From positions 48,923 to 112,922 of the forward strand of contig NZ_VIKW01000017.1 in NCBI RefSeq assembly GCF_009711975.1: 64,000 bases of DNA. Direction: 5' to 3'. This document shows, piece by piece, positions 1 through 9,319 of the stretch. Made by a program: the position numbers and the translations under genes. The first letter of the stretch is position 1; each line of letters opens with the position of its first letter. Origin of the DNA: Anabaena sp. UHCC 0204. GTDB lineage: Bacteria; Cyanobacteriota; Cyanobacteriia; Cyanobacteriales; Nostocaceae. A model generated the notes under the pieces. The model was given only the letters and a program-made list of their open reading frames with translations, searched no databases and had not been told where the DNA came from.

Positions 1-432
1 TGCTCCCTCTGGAGTCGTTGTCAGTGGCTGAATTTCTTGAGTAAATTCTCGTGCTTTTTCTGCAAATTTACTAACAGTTAATTCATACTTTTCTAGTAAA
101 GGTTGTAACCCCTCTAGAGTTACTGGTTTCCCTGATTTATTGTGATTATGAAGCAGCAATCGGATTTTTTCCACCCGATTAATTAATTTGCTACTTTCGC
201 GTTTAAAGGCTTCGGGATTTTGTAAATATGGTGAAAGTTGTTTGGCTGGCCGATTGTACAAAACATCAACCTGCAATGTACTCAGCAGGTTACGCTCTTT
301 TGAAGCTATTTGACTGGCTTGTAAAGCTTTCTGTTGATAATAGTTACCTACAGTTAGTCCAATGATAGTTCCCCCTAGTGCTATTCCTAGAGATACTGCA
401 TACCCATAAATAATTTTGTTTTTAATACTCAT
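1..432 (-). CDS. Membrane signalling protein, N-terminal part (runs off window)
   Basis: An open frame of 144 codons starts at the ATG at 432 on the minus strand and is still open at base 1. The product opens with a short basic stretch and a hydrophobic helix at about residues 7-30 (IIYGYAVSLGIALGGTIIG), followed by a charged helical region up to about residue 144. This is the layout of the membrane anchor and extracytoplasmic sensor of a cyanobacterial sensor histidine kinase or chemoreceptor, but no kinase domain lies within the window, so the class is inferred. It is divergent from the large histidine kinase at 840 across a 407-bp gap, which would fit a two-component locus. Confidence 0.65.
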   Translation of the reverse strand, partial: MSIKNKIIYGYAVSLGIALGGTIIGLTVGNYYQQKALQASQIASKERNLLSTLQVDVLYNRPAKQLSPYLQNPEAFKRESSKLINRVEKIRLLLHNHNKSGKPVTLEGLQPLLEKYELTVSKFAEKAREFTQEIQPLTTTPEGA

Positions 433-839
433 AAGACCTCACGGTATGGGGGAAACTCAGTGCTGCTACTAGCTCTAGCCATAAGTCATTTTTTAGTATT
501 TACACTGATACTCTACTTACTTGATTACCCTTATAATTAGATACAGTAAGCAATTATTAACGCAAAACTACTTGTATCTATGGTAGGTTGACAAAGAAAC
601 CCAAATCTGTGCTTTTTACTATAGCATTTGTATATACACATACCCACCAGAAAACGTTGAATTTAAGATTTATAAACTGGCAAAAAGTAGTAAATATTTC
701 TATTACTTTCATTAATGAAAAAATTCCCGGTCATAAATGACCTAAAGTGCAACCATTAGAAAAATTGCAAATTAGTATTTGCATAATAAATAATCCCTAA
801 ATAAAACCCCGATCAAATATTTAGAAATAATGACAAGTT
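433..839. other. Divergent intergenic region
   Basis: AT-rich 407-bp spacer between two divergent signalling genes. It must hold both promoters. I see no open frame, tRNA or strong hairpin in it. Confidence 0.5.
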
Positions 840-3800
840 ATGTCTATAAAAAAAATTTCTGTATCAGATATAGAGTCAACTATTCTCAATTCTCCTTTAA
901 CACTTTCTGCTGACACTCCAGTAATTGAAGCCGTGCGGTTAATGAGTCAAGTTCGAGAAACTTGTCATATCACCTTAGCATTGGTACAATCAGATGTTAA
1001 TTTGTTAAATTATTCAGAACAAGCCAGTTGTATTCTGATAGTTGAAAACGAAAAATTAATTGGTATTTTTACAGAAAGGGATATTGTCAGATGTACAGCA
1101 TTGGGTTTGAATTTAGACAACACCAGTCTGGCAGAAGTAATGATTAAAAATCCAATAACTATTAAAAAATCACAATTTACTAATATTTTTGTAGCTTTGA
1201 ATTTGTTTCGTCAATACAAAATTCGCCATTTAACAGTTGTTGATGATCAGAATCATATTATAGGTTTGATCACACCTACAACAGTGCGTCAATTACTGCA
1301 AGCGGCTGATTTACTAAAAATACGTACTATTGGTGAAGTCATGACTTCTGAAGTCATCCAAGCACCACCAACAATATCTGTATTAGAATTAGCACAATTA
1401 ATGGCAAAGTATTCTGTTAGTTGTGTAGTAATTACAGAATCAAATTCCCAAGCTCAACCTATAGGCATTGTCACAGAACGAGATATTGTGCAAATGCAGG
1501 CTTTGGAACTAAATATTATCGAAATAGAGGCTCATATTGTGATGAGTGCGCCTTTGTTTTATATGCGTCCTCAGCAGTCATTGTGGGAAGCTCATCAACA
1601 GATGCAGCAGCGGCATATCAGACGTTTAGTAGTCGTAGACGAGTCTAATAAACTACTAGGAATTGTCACCCAAACCAGCATACTTTATTCTCTTGATCCA
1701 GTGGAGATGTATGAAACTATTAATTTTTTACAGAATAAGGTTTGTCAATTAGAATCAGAAAAAGTCGAGATTCTGCATAAGCAAAATACAGAACTAGAGA
1801 TCCAAGTTCAGGAAAGGACTACAGAATTAAGACAACAAGTAAATTCAGGTAAACTTCTAGCTACCCTCTCTCAAAAAATTCGGCAATCCCTTGATCTAGA
1901 GTTGATTCTACACACTACTGTTTCAGGAATTCAGGAATATCTACAAACAGAACGAGTCATAATTTACCAGTTTGAAACAATATCATCAGGGAAAATTATT
2001 GCTGAGTCCCTATTACCAGGAATAAAATCTCTTCTAGATACTAATAGTGAAGATTCATGTTTTGGAGAGCGTTGTTTAGAACCCTATATTAATTACCAAA
2101 TTCTAAAGATTGATGATATTTATACTTGCAATCTTAACGAAAACTATATTCAGTCTCTAGAACAATTACAAATTCGTGCCAGTCTGATTGTACCGATTGT
2201 CCATAATAGTCAGCATTGGGGTTTATTGTGCGCTCATCAATCCTTCCAACCCCGATATTGGGACACATTAGAAATTGAATTATTAGAAAAATTATCTGCC
2301 CAAATTGCGATCGCTATTCAACAATCCCAACTTTATCAAGAAACACAAAAAGAACTACTAGAACGTCAGCAAGCAGAAATAAATCTGCAAAAACTCAATG
2401 AAGAATTAGAAACCCGTGTAGCTGAACGTACTGCCCAATTACAGCAAATTAATCAGGATTTATTACTAGAAATTCTAGAGCGTAAACACATTGAAAAAAA
2501 AATACAAAAACAGTTAACAGCTATTGAATCTACTATTGATGGTATCGCCATTGTTAAAGATGATAAATATCTCTATTTAAACAAAGCCCATACTGAAATG
2601 TTTGGATATGATACAGCCACAGAATTAATCGGTAAACCTTGGCAAGAAATCTATACTCCAGAAGAAATAGCCCGTTTTGAATGCGAGGTTTTTCCGATTT
2701 TAAGTCAAGCAGGATACTGGCAAGGAGAAGCAACAGCAAAGCGACGTGATGGCAGTCTTTTTAGTGCAGAAATATCACTAACCTTAACTAAAGATAGTGA
2801 ATTAATTTATGTTTGTCGAGATACTACTGAAAATAAACAAGCAGAAAAAAAACTCCAAAGATTACTTTTGGAATTGTCAGACTTCAAATATGCTTTAGAT
2901 CAATCTGCGATTGTTGCTATTACAGACTCCGATGGCAAAATTACTTATGCCAATGATAAATTCTGTGAAATTTCCCAATATTCGAGAGCAGAACTCATTG
3001 GTAACACCCATAAAATAGTTAGTTCTGGTTATCACTCCCAAGAATTTTTTCAACACCTTTGGGCAACTATTACTAAAGGCGAAGTTTGGCGGGGAGAACT
3101 TAAAAATCGGTCTAAAAATGGAACTGAATATTGGGTAGATACAACTATCATTCCTTTCTTAGATATTCATGGACAGCCTTGGCAATATTTAGCTATTCGT
3201 AATAATATTACTAATCGCAAACAAACACAATCTGATCTTCAACAAAGTGAACAAAAGTTCCGTGAACTGGCAGAAAATCTGCAACAAGTTTTCTGGATAA
3301 CTGATCTAGAACAATCTCAAATGCTCTATATAAGTCCTGCTTACGAAGAAATTTGGGGTCGGACTTGTAAAAGTCTTTATGAAAATCCCAAATCTTTTAT
3401 AGATGCTATATATGCTGATGATAGACAAAAATTTCTGACAGCTATGCAAAATAAAAAACAAGGGTTTGATGTCGAATATCGTATTATTCGACCTGATGGT
3501 TCAATGCGTTGGATTCGTGATCAAGCTTTCCCCCTCAAGTATAAAACTGGAGAAGTTTATCGAGTAGTTGGTATTGCTGAAGATATTACAAATAGCAAAG
3601 AAACCACAGTTGCCCTTGAGCAAAGTCAAAATTTTCTCCGTCAGGTTATTGATACTAATCCTAATCTTATTTTTGTCAAAGATTGGGAAGGACGATATGT
3701 TTTAGTTAATCAAGCTTTAGCAGATATTTATGGAACAACCGTTGAAAATTTTATTGGTAAAACTGACGCAGATTTTAATCCTAATTTAAATGAGGTGGCA

Positions 3801-4706
3801 TACTTCAAATTAATCAATCAGCAAGTAATGACGACATTACAACCTTATACCATACCTGAAAGAATGATCATCAGTGCAACTGGGGAAACTCGCTATTTCC
3901 AAATTATCAAATCTCCTTTGATAGCTGCTGACGGTAAAGCCTATCAACTTCTCGGAGTATCAACTGATATTACCGAACGTAAGCGAGCCGAACAGGAAAT
4001 TCAGAAAGCATTGGAAAAAGAAAAAGAACTCGGTGAACTCAAATCACGTTTTGTATCTATGACTTCCCATGAGTTCCGCACCCCTTTAGCTGTAATTTCT
4101 TCTTCAGCCGGAATTTTGAAAGATTTTGGCCACAAACTCGACGAAGCGCGAAAAACAAAACATTTAGATTGCATTCAAACTTATGTCAAACACACAACAC
4201 AACTATTAGATGATATTTTATTAATTAATAAAGCAGAACATGGTAAATTAGCTTTTGAACCGGCTCTTCTCGATTTAATTCCTTTTTGCCAGCAACTAAC
4301 TGAAGAAATACAATTGAGCGCCCCAAATCACACTATTCTTTTTTCTAGTAATCCTCCAACTGGTGTAAGTGGGAAGATGGATAAAAAGCTAATCCGGCAA
4401 ATTTTAATCAATTTGCTTTCTAATGCTATTAAATACTCACCCCAGACTTCTACAATCAACTTCAACTTGAATATTATAGAGTCAAATGTAATTTTCAGTA
4501 TTCATGATCAAGGTATTGGTATTCCCGAAGCAGACATATCTCAACTGTTTGAATCTTTTCACCGCGCTCAAAATGTCGGTAATATTGCTGGTACAGGCTT
4601 AGGGTTATCAATTGTTTCCAAATGTATTGATTTACATCATGGCTCAATCGTTGTCAATAGCGAAGTAGGCAAGGGAACAACCTTTACTGTGAAAATGCCC
4701 TTATAA
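840..4706 (+). CDS. CBS-GAF-PAS multi-sensor histidine kinase
   Basis: Soluble 1288-residue sensor kinase. Domains in order: two CBS pairs (about 1-155 and 158-290; nucleotide-binding in other proteins), a coiled coil, GAF (about 340-497), a second coiled coil, four PAS/PAC units (about 561-672, 678-800, 803-920, 927-1050), HisKA with the H-box SMTSHEFRTPL (phospho-acceptor His1077), and HATPase_c with an N-box (LLSNAIKYSP), DQGIGIP and GTGLGLSIV. No transmembrane segment is visible, so it should sense cytoplasmic cues (adenylates, redox, bilin or small ligands). No receiver domain or adjacent response regulator is present, so it is an orphan kinase. Its last 23 bp overlap the 3' end of rdgB on the opposite strand. 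The GAF domain has no obvious bilin-binding Cys-His motif that I can assign. Confidence 0.93.
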   Translation: MSIKKISVSDIESTILNSPLTLSADTPVIEAVRLMSQVRETCHITLALVQSDVNLLNYSEQASCILIVENEKLIGIFTERDIVRCTALGLNLDNTSLAEVMIKNPITIKKSQFTNIFVALNLFRQYKIRHLTVVDDQNHIIGLITPTTVRQLLQAADLLKIRTIGEVMTSEVIQAPPTISVLELAQLMAKYSVSCVVITESNSQAQPIGIVTERDIVQMQALELNIIEIEAHIVMSAPLFYMRPQQSLWEAHQQMQQRHIRRLVVVDESNKLLGIVTQTSILYSLDPVEMYETINFLQNKVCQLESEKVEILHKQNTELEIQVQERTTELRQQVNSGKLLATLSQKIRQSLDLELILHTTVSGIQEYLQTERVIIYQFETISSGKIIAESLLPGIKSLLDTNSEDSCFGERCLEPYINYQILKIDDIYTCNLNENYIQSLEQLQIRASLIVPIVHNSQHWGLLCAHQSFQPRYWDTLEIELLEKLSAQIAIAIQQSQLYQETQKELLERQQAEINLQKLNEELETRVAERTAQLQQINQDLLLEILERKHIEKKIQKQLTAIESTIDGIAIVKDDKYLYLNKAHTEMFGYDTATELIGKPWQEIYTPEEIARFECEVFPILSQAGYWQGEATAKRRDGSLFSAEISLTLTKDSELIYVCRDTTENKQAEKKLQRLLLELSDFKYALDQSAIVAITDSDGKITYANDKFCEISQYSRAELIGNTHKIVSSGYHSQEFFQHLWATITKGEVWRGELKNRSKNGTEYWVDTTIIPFLDIHGQPWQYLAIRNNITNRKQTQSDLQQSEQKFRELAENLQQVFWITDLEQSQMLYISPAYEEIWGRTCKSLYENPKSFIDAIYADDRQKFLTAMQNKKQGFDVEYRIIRPDGSMRWIRDQAFPLKYKTGEVYRVVGIAEDITNSKETTVALEQSQNFLRQVIDTNPNLIFVKDWEGRYVLVNQALADIYGTTVENFIGKTDADFNPNLNEVAYFKLINQQVMTTLQPYTIPERMIISATGETRYFQIIKSPLIAADGKAYQLLGVSTDITERKRAEQEIQKALEKEKELGELKSRFVSMTSHEFRTPLAVISSSAGILKDFGHKLDEARKTKHLDCIQTYVKHTTQLLDDILLINKAEHGKLAFEPALLDLIPFCQQLTEEIQLSAPNHTILFSSNPPTGVSGKMDKKLIRQILINLLSNAIKYSPQTSTINFNLNIIESNVIFSIHDQGIGIPEADISQLFESFHRAQNVGNIAGTGLGLSIVSKCIDLHHGSIVVNSEVGKGTTFTVKMPL

Positions 4707-5274
4707 CTTTCCTTAATTGGGGAACTAAAGCTTTTAAAGCATTTCCCCGATGACTAATTGATTTTTTTAAATCTGTTGTCATTTGGGCAAAAGTCAATTG
4801 TTTTTCTGGTACATAAAAAACTGGATCATAACCAAAACCACCATCCCCAACAGGTGCGAATAAAATTTCACCCTGACAAATACCCTCAGATTGAATGACT
4901 ATTTCTCCTTGGGGATTTGCAACAGCGATCGCACACATAAACTTAGCCTGGCGATTTTCCTGATCACCTAATTCTCTTAATAACCTAGCAATCCTTTCTG
5001 CATCACTATTCCCATAACGAGCAGAATACACTCCTGGCGCACCATTGAGGGCATCTACGGCTAAACCAGAATCATCAGCGATCGCCCAATTCCCTGTAAC
5101 TTTGGCAATTTCAGAAGCTTTTAAACAAGCATTTTCTGCAAAAGTTTCTCCTGTTTCTTCCACATCCAAATCTTCCGGTTTTAAAGTTAATTCCCAACCA
5201 GAATCAGCTAAATAAGCTTGCATTTCCCGTAACTTACCGGGGTTTCCTGTCGCTACTACGAGTATTCTATTCAT
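4684..5274 (-). CDS. rdgB: XTP/dITP diphosphatase (RdgB/HAM1)
   Basis: Non-canonical purine NTP pyrophosphatase that hydrolyses dITP, XTP and ITP to the monophosphates and so keeps deaminated purines out of DNA and RNA. The 196-residue length fits the family. Family motifs are present: the N-terminal substrate loop TGNPGKLREM, the catalytic block ADDSGLAVDALNGAPGVYSARY (split here between the DDSG and GVYSARY cores), GFGYDPVF and the C-terminal SHRG. It is a single-gene unit, convergent with the histidine kinase and overlapping it by 23 bp at the 3' ends. Confidence 0.96.
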   Translation of the reverse strand: MNRILVVATGNPGKLREMQAYLADSGWELTLKPEDLDVEETGETFAENACLKASEIAKVTGNWAIADDSGLAVDALNGAPGVYSARYGNSDAERIARLLRELGDQENRQAKFMCAIAVANPQGEIVIQSEGICQGEILFAPVGDGGFGYDPVFYVPEKQLTFAQMTTDLKKSISHRGNALKALVPQLRKVIRAFSQ

Positions 5275-5426
5275 TATTTATATTATGTACGATGTAAAAT
5301 TAACTGGTTGACGCAAATAATATTTTTTAACTTGTAGTCCCAATTGTAATTTATTTTATAGTTTTCTGTCAATACAACAAAAATAATTGTACAATTTAGA
5401 TAGAATTGTTTCAAGATAGCGCAACC

Positions 5427-5648
5427 ATGGAACAACTAATCATTAAGGTCGCTGATAAAGAAAAAGCACAGATGCTATTATCAATTATTTCTGCTTTGGA
5501 TTTTGTTAACTCTGTAGAAGTAATAGAAGATAAGACCATTATATCTGATGATGAGGAAGATTTTTTCTCTTTAGCAGGACTCTGGGAAAATAGAAATATT
5601 TCTACTGAGTCAATTCGTCAAGAAGCATGGATAAGAGAAGTTAAATGA
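5427..5648 (+). CDS. VapB-like antitoxin
   Basis: Small acidic protein of 73 residues starting MEQLIIKVADKEKAQML. A TTG seven codons upstream (5406) is also in frame, but the ATG at 5427 gives the more natural N-terminus. It sits directly upstream of a PIN-domain gene with a 4-bp ATGA overlap, the standard arrangement of translationally coupled antitoxin-toxin pairs. No DNA-binding fold is obvious by eye. The acidic C-terminal half (DDEEDFFSLAGLWENR) resembles the toxin-wrapping tail of PIN-associated antitoxins. The function rests mainly on gene context. Confidence 0.72.
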   Translation: MEQLIIKVADKEKAQMLLSIISALDFVNSVEVIEDKTIISDDEEDFFSLAGLWENRNISTESIRQEAWIREVK

Positions 5649-6013
5649 TTTTATGTGACACAAATATTCTCATAGAATTCTATAAAAACAATTCTCAAAT
5701 TATCTCTGAGCTTCGTTTGATTGGACTAAATCAATTAGCGATTAGTACAATTACTCAAGCTGAATTATATTATGGTGCTATTAATAATGTGGAATTGAAG
5801 AAAATTAAAAAACATTTGAAATTACTTCATATTTTTCCTGTTGATATTACGGTATCTAATCAATTCATTGAATTAATGGAAACTTATTCACTCAGTCATA
5901 AACTCAGTATTCCTGATGCCTTAATTGCCTCAACCGCATTAGTTCATAAAATTGATTTATATACTTTAAATGTTAAAGATTTTCGCTTTATTGTCGGGTT
6001 AAATTTACATTAG
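5645..6013 (+). CDS. PIN-domain toxin ribonuclease (VapC-like)
   Basis: A 122-residue PIN protein expected to cleave RNA (tRNA or rRNA in characterised VapCs) when its antitoxin is lost. The acidic active-site residues are in the expected order: Asp5 (MILCDTNILIEF), Glu40 (TQAELYYG), Asp91 (LSIPDALIA) and Asp112 near the C-terminus (VKDFRF). It starts inside the stop codon of the upstream antitoxin (ATGA). The pair forms a compact bicistronic unit between two convergent or unrelated housekeeping genes, typical of a laterally acquired module. Confidence 0.9.
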   Translation: MILCDTNILIEFYKNNSQIISELRLIGLNQLAISTITQAELYYGAINNVELKKIKKHLKLLHIFPVDITVSNQFIELMETYSLSHKLSIPDALIASTALVHKIDLYTLNVKDFRFIVGLNLH

Positions 6014-6014
6014 C

Positions 6015-6051
6015 AATGGGCAATAAGTAATAGTTTTACCAATTACCCATT
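6015..6051. terminator. Imperfect hairpin between convergent genes
   Basis: AATGGGCAAT and ATTACCCATT form an imperfect inverted repeat with AGTAA/TTACC continuing the stem. It lies between the stop codons of the convergent PIN gene and phosphohexomutase gene, where a bidirectional terminator would be expected. There is no strong T-run, so this is tentative. Confidence 0.4.
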
Positions 6052-6056
6052 AATGC

Positions 6057-7499
6057 TTAATTTGATTCTGCCCAAGTTTTCGCCCAGGCTAGAGTTTTGT
6101 GAACTTCTTCTAGGGTTGCGGCTTCACAATAAAGACGTAAAACTGGTTCAGTTCCGCTAAATCTAATCATTAACCAACTTTGATCAGCCAGACGGAATTT
6201 ATAACCATCAATTGTTTGACAACCGATGACTTTTTTACCTGCAATTTCTGTCAAAGGTTGGGATTGCAACTGTTGTAATAATCGCCCTCTGACTTCCATA
6301 TTTGCTAAAGGTAAATCAATGCGATCATAGCTTGATGAAAAACCAGTTTGTTGTTGTAAATAGCGATAATATTCACCTAAATCCAAACCTGATTCCACCA
6401 CCGCTTCCAATACATACAACGCCGATAATAAAGCATCACGTTCGGGAATATGGCTACCATAACCAATTCCACCGGATTCTTCACCACCTAGCAATACTTG
6501 TGTATCTAACATTCGGTCAGCAATATATTTATAACCTACAGGTGTTTCATGGATAGAAAGGTTATGTAGTGCGGCTACACGGGGCATTAAGTCCGAACCG
6601 CTGACAGTTTTAACAATTTCGCCCTGAAAGTTGCGCCGCAGGGTGAGATGGTCAATTAAGATGGGAATTAAAATTTGGGAACTGAGGAAATTAGCATCTT
6701 GATCTACTGCGGCAATGCGATCGCAATCTCCATCAAATACTAAACCCACTGTTAAACCTGTTTTATTGGTTTCCCGGTGAGTTTTCATGACTGTAAATAG
6801 TCGTGAAAGGTACTTTGGTAAAGGTTCAGGCGCACCACCTTCAAATAGAGGATCGCGATCGCTATTAATTTCCTTAACTTGTTCTCCTAATAGTCGTGCT
6901 ACTCCTCCAGCCGCCGCCCCGTGCATAACATCCACAAATAATGTTAATTGTCCCGAAGCGATCGCTTTCTTAATTTTGTCAATATCAACTTTAGCTGCTA
7001 ATGCTTGACAATAACTCGGCCAGGGATCAAAGGTATTTTCCTCGCCTGGTATTGCGGCTGGTGCAACTTTCTCTGACAATAAGGCTTCTATCTCTTGTGT
7101 AACTTCCTGTGGAACTGAACCACCAAAAGCACTTTTAACTTTTAATCCTAAATATGTACCAGGATTATGGCTGGCTGTCACAACTAGCGCCCCTAAAGCT
7201 TGGCGTTCTTTAGCTGCCCAACTAAAAGCCGGAGTTGGCGCAAAACAGTCGCTAAACAAGACATCAAAACCAACTGCGGTGACGGCATTAGCCACAACAC
7301 GGGCAAACTCTTCCGCCATAAATCGGCGATCGTAACCGACAATAATTGTCCGGCTACCCACTTCAGAAAAGTAAGTATTATGTAAAACTTTGGCTGCTAC
7401 AGTTGCGACTAAGGCTAGGCGTTCAAAGGTAAACTCCTCACCTATGAGACCCCGCCAGCCATCTGTACCAAACTTGATTGGATTAGTTACAACTGGCAT
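6057..7499 (-). CDS. Phosphoglucomutase/phosphomannomutase family protein
   Basis: Alpha-D-phosphohexomutase of 480 residues that interconverts sugar 1- and 6-phosphates. All four family signatures are visible: the N-terminal FGTDGWRG, the phosphoserine loop TASHNPGTY (active Ser in the SHNP), the Mg-binding loop DGDCDR, the sugar loop GGEESGGIG and the phosphate-binding RFSGTEP near the C-terminus. Whether the substrate is glucose, mannose or glucosamine phosphate cannot be read from these motifs. It is a single-gene unit. The heptamer repeat array 7551-7634 lies just upstream of its start. Confidence 0.93.
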   Translation of the reverse strand: MPVVTNPIKFGTDGWRGLIGEEFTFERLALVATVAAKVLHNTYFSEVGSRTIIVGYDRRFMAEEFARVVANAVTAVGFDVLFSDCFAPTPAFSWAAKERQALGALVVTASHNPGTYLGLKVKSAFGGSVPQEVTQEIEALLSEKVAPAAIPGEENTFDPWPSYCQALAAKVDIDKIKKAIASGQLTLFVDVMHGAAAGGVARLLGEQVKEINSDRDPLFEGGAPEPLPKYLSRLFTVMKTHRETNKTGLTVGLVFDGDCDRIAAVDQDANFLSSQILIPILIDHLTLRRNFQGEIVKTVSGSDLMPRVAALHNLSIHETPVGYKYIADRMLDTQVLLGGEESGGIGYGSHIPERDALLSALYVLEAVVESGLDLGEYYRYLQQQTGFSSSYDRIDLPLANMEVRGRLLQQLQSQPLTEIAGKKVIGCQTIDGYKFRLADQSWLMIRFSGTEPVLRLYCEAATLEEVHKTLAWAKTWAESN

Positions 7500-7550
7500 A
7501 AAAATATCCTAAATTTCTAATTGAAAATTCTAGCATTTATCATAGGGGAT

Positions 7551-7634
7551 TTGTCAGTTGTCAGTTGTCAGTTGTCAGTTGTCAGTTGTCAGTTGTCAAT
7601 TGTCAATTGTCAATTGTCAATTGTCAATTGTCAA
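7551..7634. repeat. 7-bp tandem repeat array (STRR), 12 copies
   Basis: Six copies of TTGTCAG followed by six copies of TTGTCAA, perfect and uninterrupted. Such short tandemly repeated repetitive sequences are typical of heterocystous cyanobacteria. It lies between the start of the phosphohexomutase gene and the 3' end of purN. The clean switch from G to A at the seventh base suggests block-wise expansion by slippage from two founder units. Confidence 0.95.
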
Positions 7635-7649
7635 TTCTTGAACTGCCCC

Positions 7650-8291
7650 CTAGCTTAAAAGTGCGATCGCCATTGGTAAAATTCGATGTTCCTGTACTTG
7701 AATTCTCGCGTGTAGTGTTTCTGATGTATCATCTGGTAGCACGGGAACAGCGGCTTGCATTAAAATTTCTCCACTATCAACTTCTAAAGAAACAAAATGC
7801 ACACTACAACCAGTAATTTTTACTCCAGCAGCTAAAGCCTGTTCTACAGCCCGTACTCCCTTAAAACTCGGTAATAAACTAGGATGGATATTAATCATGC
7901 GATTGGGAAAAGCGTCAATTAACACTTGTGTAACTAATCGCATCCATCCCGCCATAATTACGAATTCCACATCATACTGCTTTAATGTTTCGGCAACTTT
8001 ACCATCAAACTTTTCCCGACTTTTACAGTCACGATGATTTAATAATACAGCTTTTACACCCCATTTTTCAGCCCTAGTTGCTGCCTTCGCCTCCGGATTA
8101 TTGTAAATTAAAACTTGAATTTGGGCGTTAATTTTCCCATCTGCGATCGCTTGAGCAATCACTTCAAAATTACTCCCATTTCCAGAAGCCATTATTCCCA
8201 ATTTCACAGGCTTATTTGCGGAAACTTGGTGATGATCAATATCAGGAGAAATGAGACTAGCCGTAGTATTTTTTGGGGAATCATGAATCAT
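7650..8291 (-). CDS. purN: Phosphoribosylglycinamide formyltransferase
   Basis: GAR transformylase: transfers the formyl group from 10-formyl-THF to GAR, step 3 of de novo purine synthesis. The 213-residue product has the substrate loop LGIMASGNGSNFEV, the formyl-binding block FVIMAGWMRLV, the catalytic NIHPSLLPSFKG (Asn and His of the family triad) and the downstream HFVSLEVDSGEI with the catalytic Asp. The first 28 residues (MIHDSPKNTTASLIS...) are a non-conserved extension before the Rossmann core, so translation could begin further in. It is closely followed upstream by the pilin-like gene on the same strand (9-bp gap). Confidence 0.96.
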   Translation of the reverse strand: MIHDSPKNTTASLISPDIDHHQVSANKPVKLGIMASGNGSNFEVIAQAIADGKINAQIQVLIYNNPEAKAATRAEKWGVKAVLLNHRDCKSREKFDGKVAETLKQYDVEFVIMAGWMRLVTQVLIDAFPNRMINIHPSLLPSFKGVRAVEQALAAGVKITGCSVHFVSLEVDSGEILMQAAVPVLPDDTSETLHARIQVQEHRILPMAIALLS

Positions 8292-8300
8292 AAATAATGA

Positions 8301-9236
8301 TTATTTTAACAAACTTGAACCTACTGGACATTGAACTTCCTGAGCAGCTTTTGTAGGAATTTTGGGAATGGCTGGGGGTTTAGTGGCAGGTTTAACTGTT
8401 ACACAAATAGCCGTATTTGGCAATATTTCACTGTTGTTTTTTTTGATAAATACAATTCCTGTATAGCTTTTCAAATCAGGCTTTTTAGCAGTAGCTGTTT
8501 GCACAACACGCTGATTATTTTTACCTTGAGGAATAATGCGATAACGGTAATTCTCAGTTTCCGACTCAATGCCAATTTTTAGTTCTTGAATAGTGTTGGC
8601 AAACTTATTCAACTCTATAAAATAAGCCTGTTGGGCGCGATTCATTGATTTGATAATTATTTCAGCTTCAGCTTCTGGATTATTAGCTGGTTTTTCCATA
8701 TTCGGATCAATTACTTCAACATTTTCTGGTAATGTTGTATTATCAGAAACCTTTGTAAACAGAGATACATCTGGAGAAAACTGATTAGGTCTAGGTTGTC
8801 CAGGATCAGTATCCTTTAGTTGTAGCCGCATTTTACCATCAGTAGTAAAATCAAAAATAGTTAAAACTGGTTTAGGATTATCAGGGAGAATAATATCCAA
8901 ATACATTGGGTTTGGTGTCGAGTTAATCCGATACTCTAATGGGTAAGCAGCCGATTTTTCAGCAATCCCCATAATCAAAAATAGCTTACCATCAGCAGTG
9001 AAGAGAAAATTGATATCTAGACCTAAAGAATCCTTATTTTCCCATCGTCCCAGCAGTTTTTTCAGAATAGCGTCTTCTGAAGAATTAGCTGGTTGGGATA
9101 CAGTAGGTGTTGGTGCTGTGGTCGGTTGAGCTAGTACATTTGTATGAAATGTCAATGGTAAAGCCACTAATAAGCTGTAAGTTAGGAATTTACTAGCATT
9201 TTTGAGTTTGTCAAAGTCAAGAACAAGATACGGCAT
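8301..9236 (-). CDS. Secreted type IV pilin-like G/H family protein
   Basis: Predicted exported protein of 311 residues. The N-terminus has a signal peptide (hydrophobic LTYSLLVALPLTF, cleavage after NVLAQ near residue 36), then a Thr/Pro/Ser-rich linker. A beta-rich domain about 55-165 contains GRWENKDS...FLFTADGKLFLIMG. A C-terminal domain begins at about 190 with SMNRAQQAYFIELNKFA, the hallmark of the cyanobacterial pilin-like G/H family in which the block follows the pilin helix. Here the pilin prepilin leader is replaced by an ordinary signal peptide, so it is probably a soluble or surface-attached relative rather than a pilus subunit. A C-terminal Pro/Lys-rich tail follows. Confidence 0.75.
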   Translation of the reverse strand: MPYLVLDFDKLKNASKFLTYSLLVALPLTFHTNVLAQPTTAPTPTVSQPANSSEDAILKKLLGRWENKDSLGLDINFLFTADGKLFLIMGIAEKSAAYPLEYRINSTPNPMYLDIILPDNPKPVLTIFDFTTDGKMRLQLKDTDPGQPRPNQFSPDVSLFTKVSDNTTLPENVEVIDPNMEKPANNPEAEAEIIIKSMNRAQQAYFIELNKFANTIQELKIGIESETENYRYRIIPQGKNNQRVVQTATAKKPDLKSYTGIVFIKKNNSEILPNTAICVTVKPATKPPAIPKIPTKAAQEVQCPVGSSLLK

Positions 9237-9319
9237 TTAAGGATATTCCCATGTATTAATAGAATTTTATTTCAATATGGTGCTAATGCTATTTCTCAGT
9301 CCTATTAAATAACATAATC

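Noticed and set aside
1421..1648. Plus-strand frame inside the histidine kinase
   Set aside because: Out-of-frame shadow of the CBS region; no family-like composition.
6302..6556. Plus-strand frames inside the phosphohexomutase gene (also 6787-7008, 7200-7385)
   Set aside because: They are antisense shadows of a gene with all family motifs intact.
7565..7816. Plus-strand frame starting in the heptamer array
   Set aside because: Its N-terminus is only the repeat read as VVSCQLS-type peptides, and the rest is antisense to purN.
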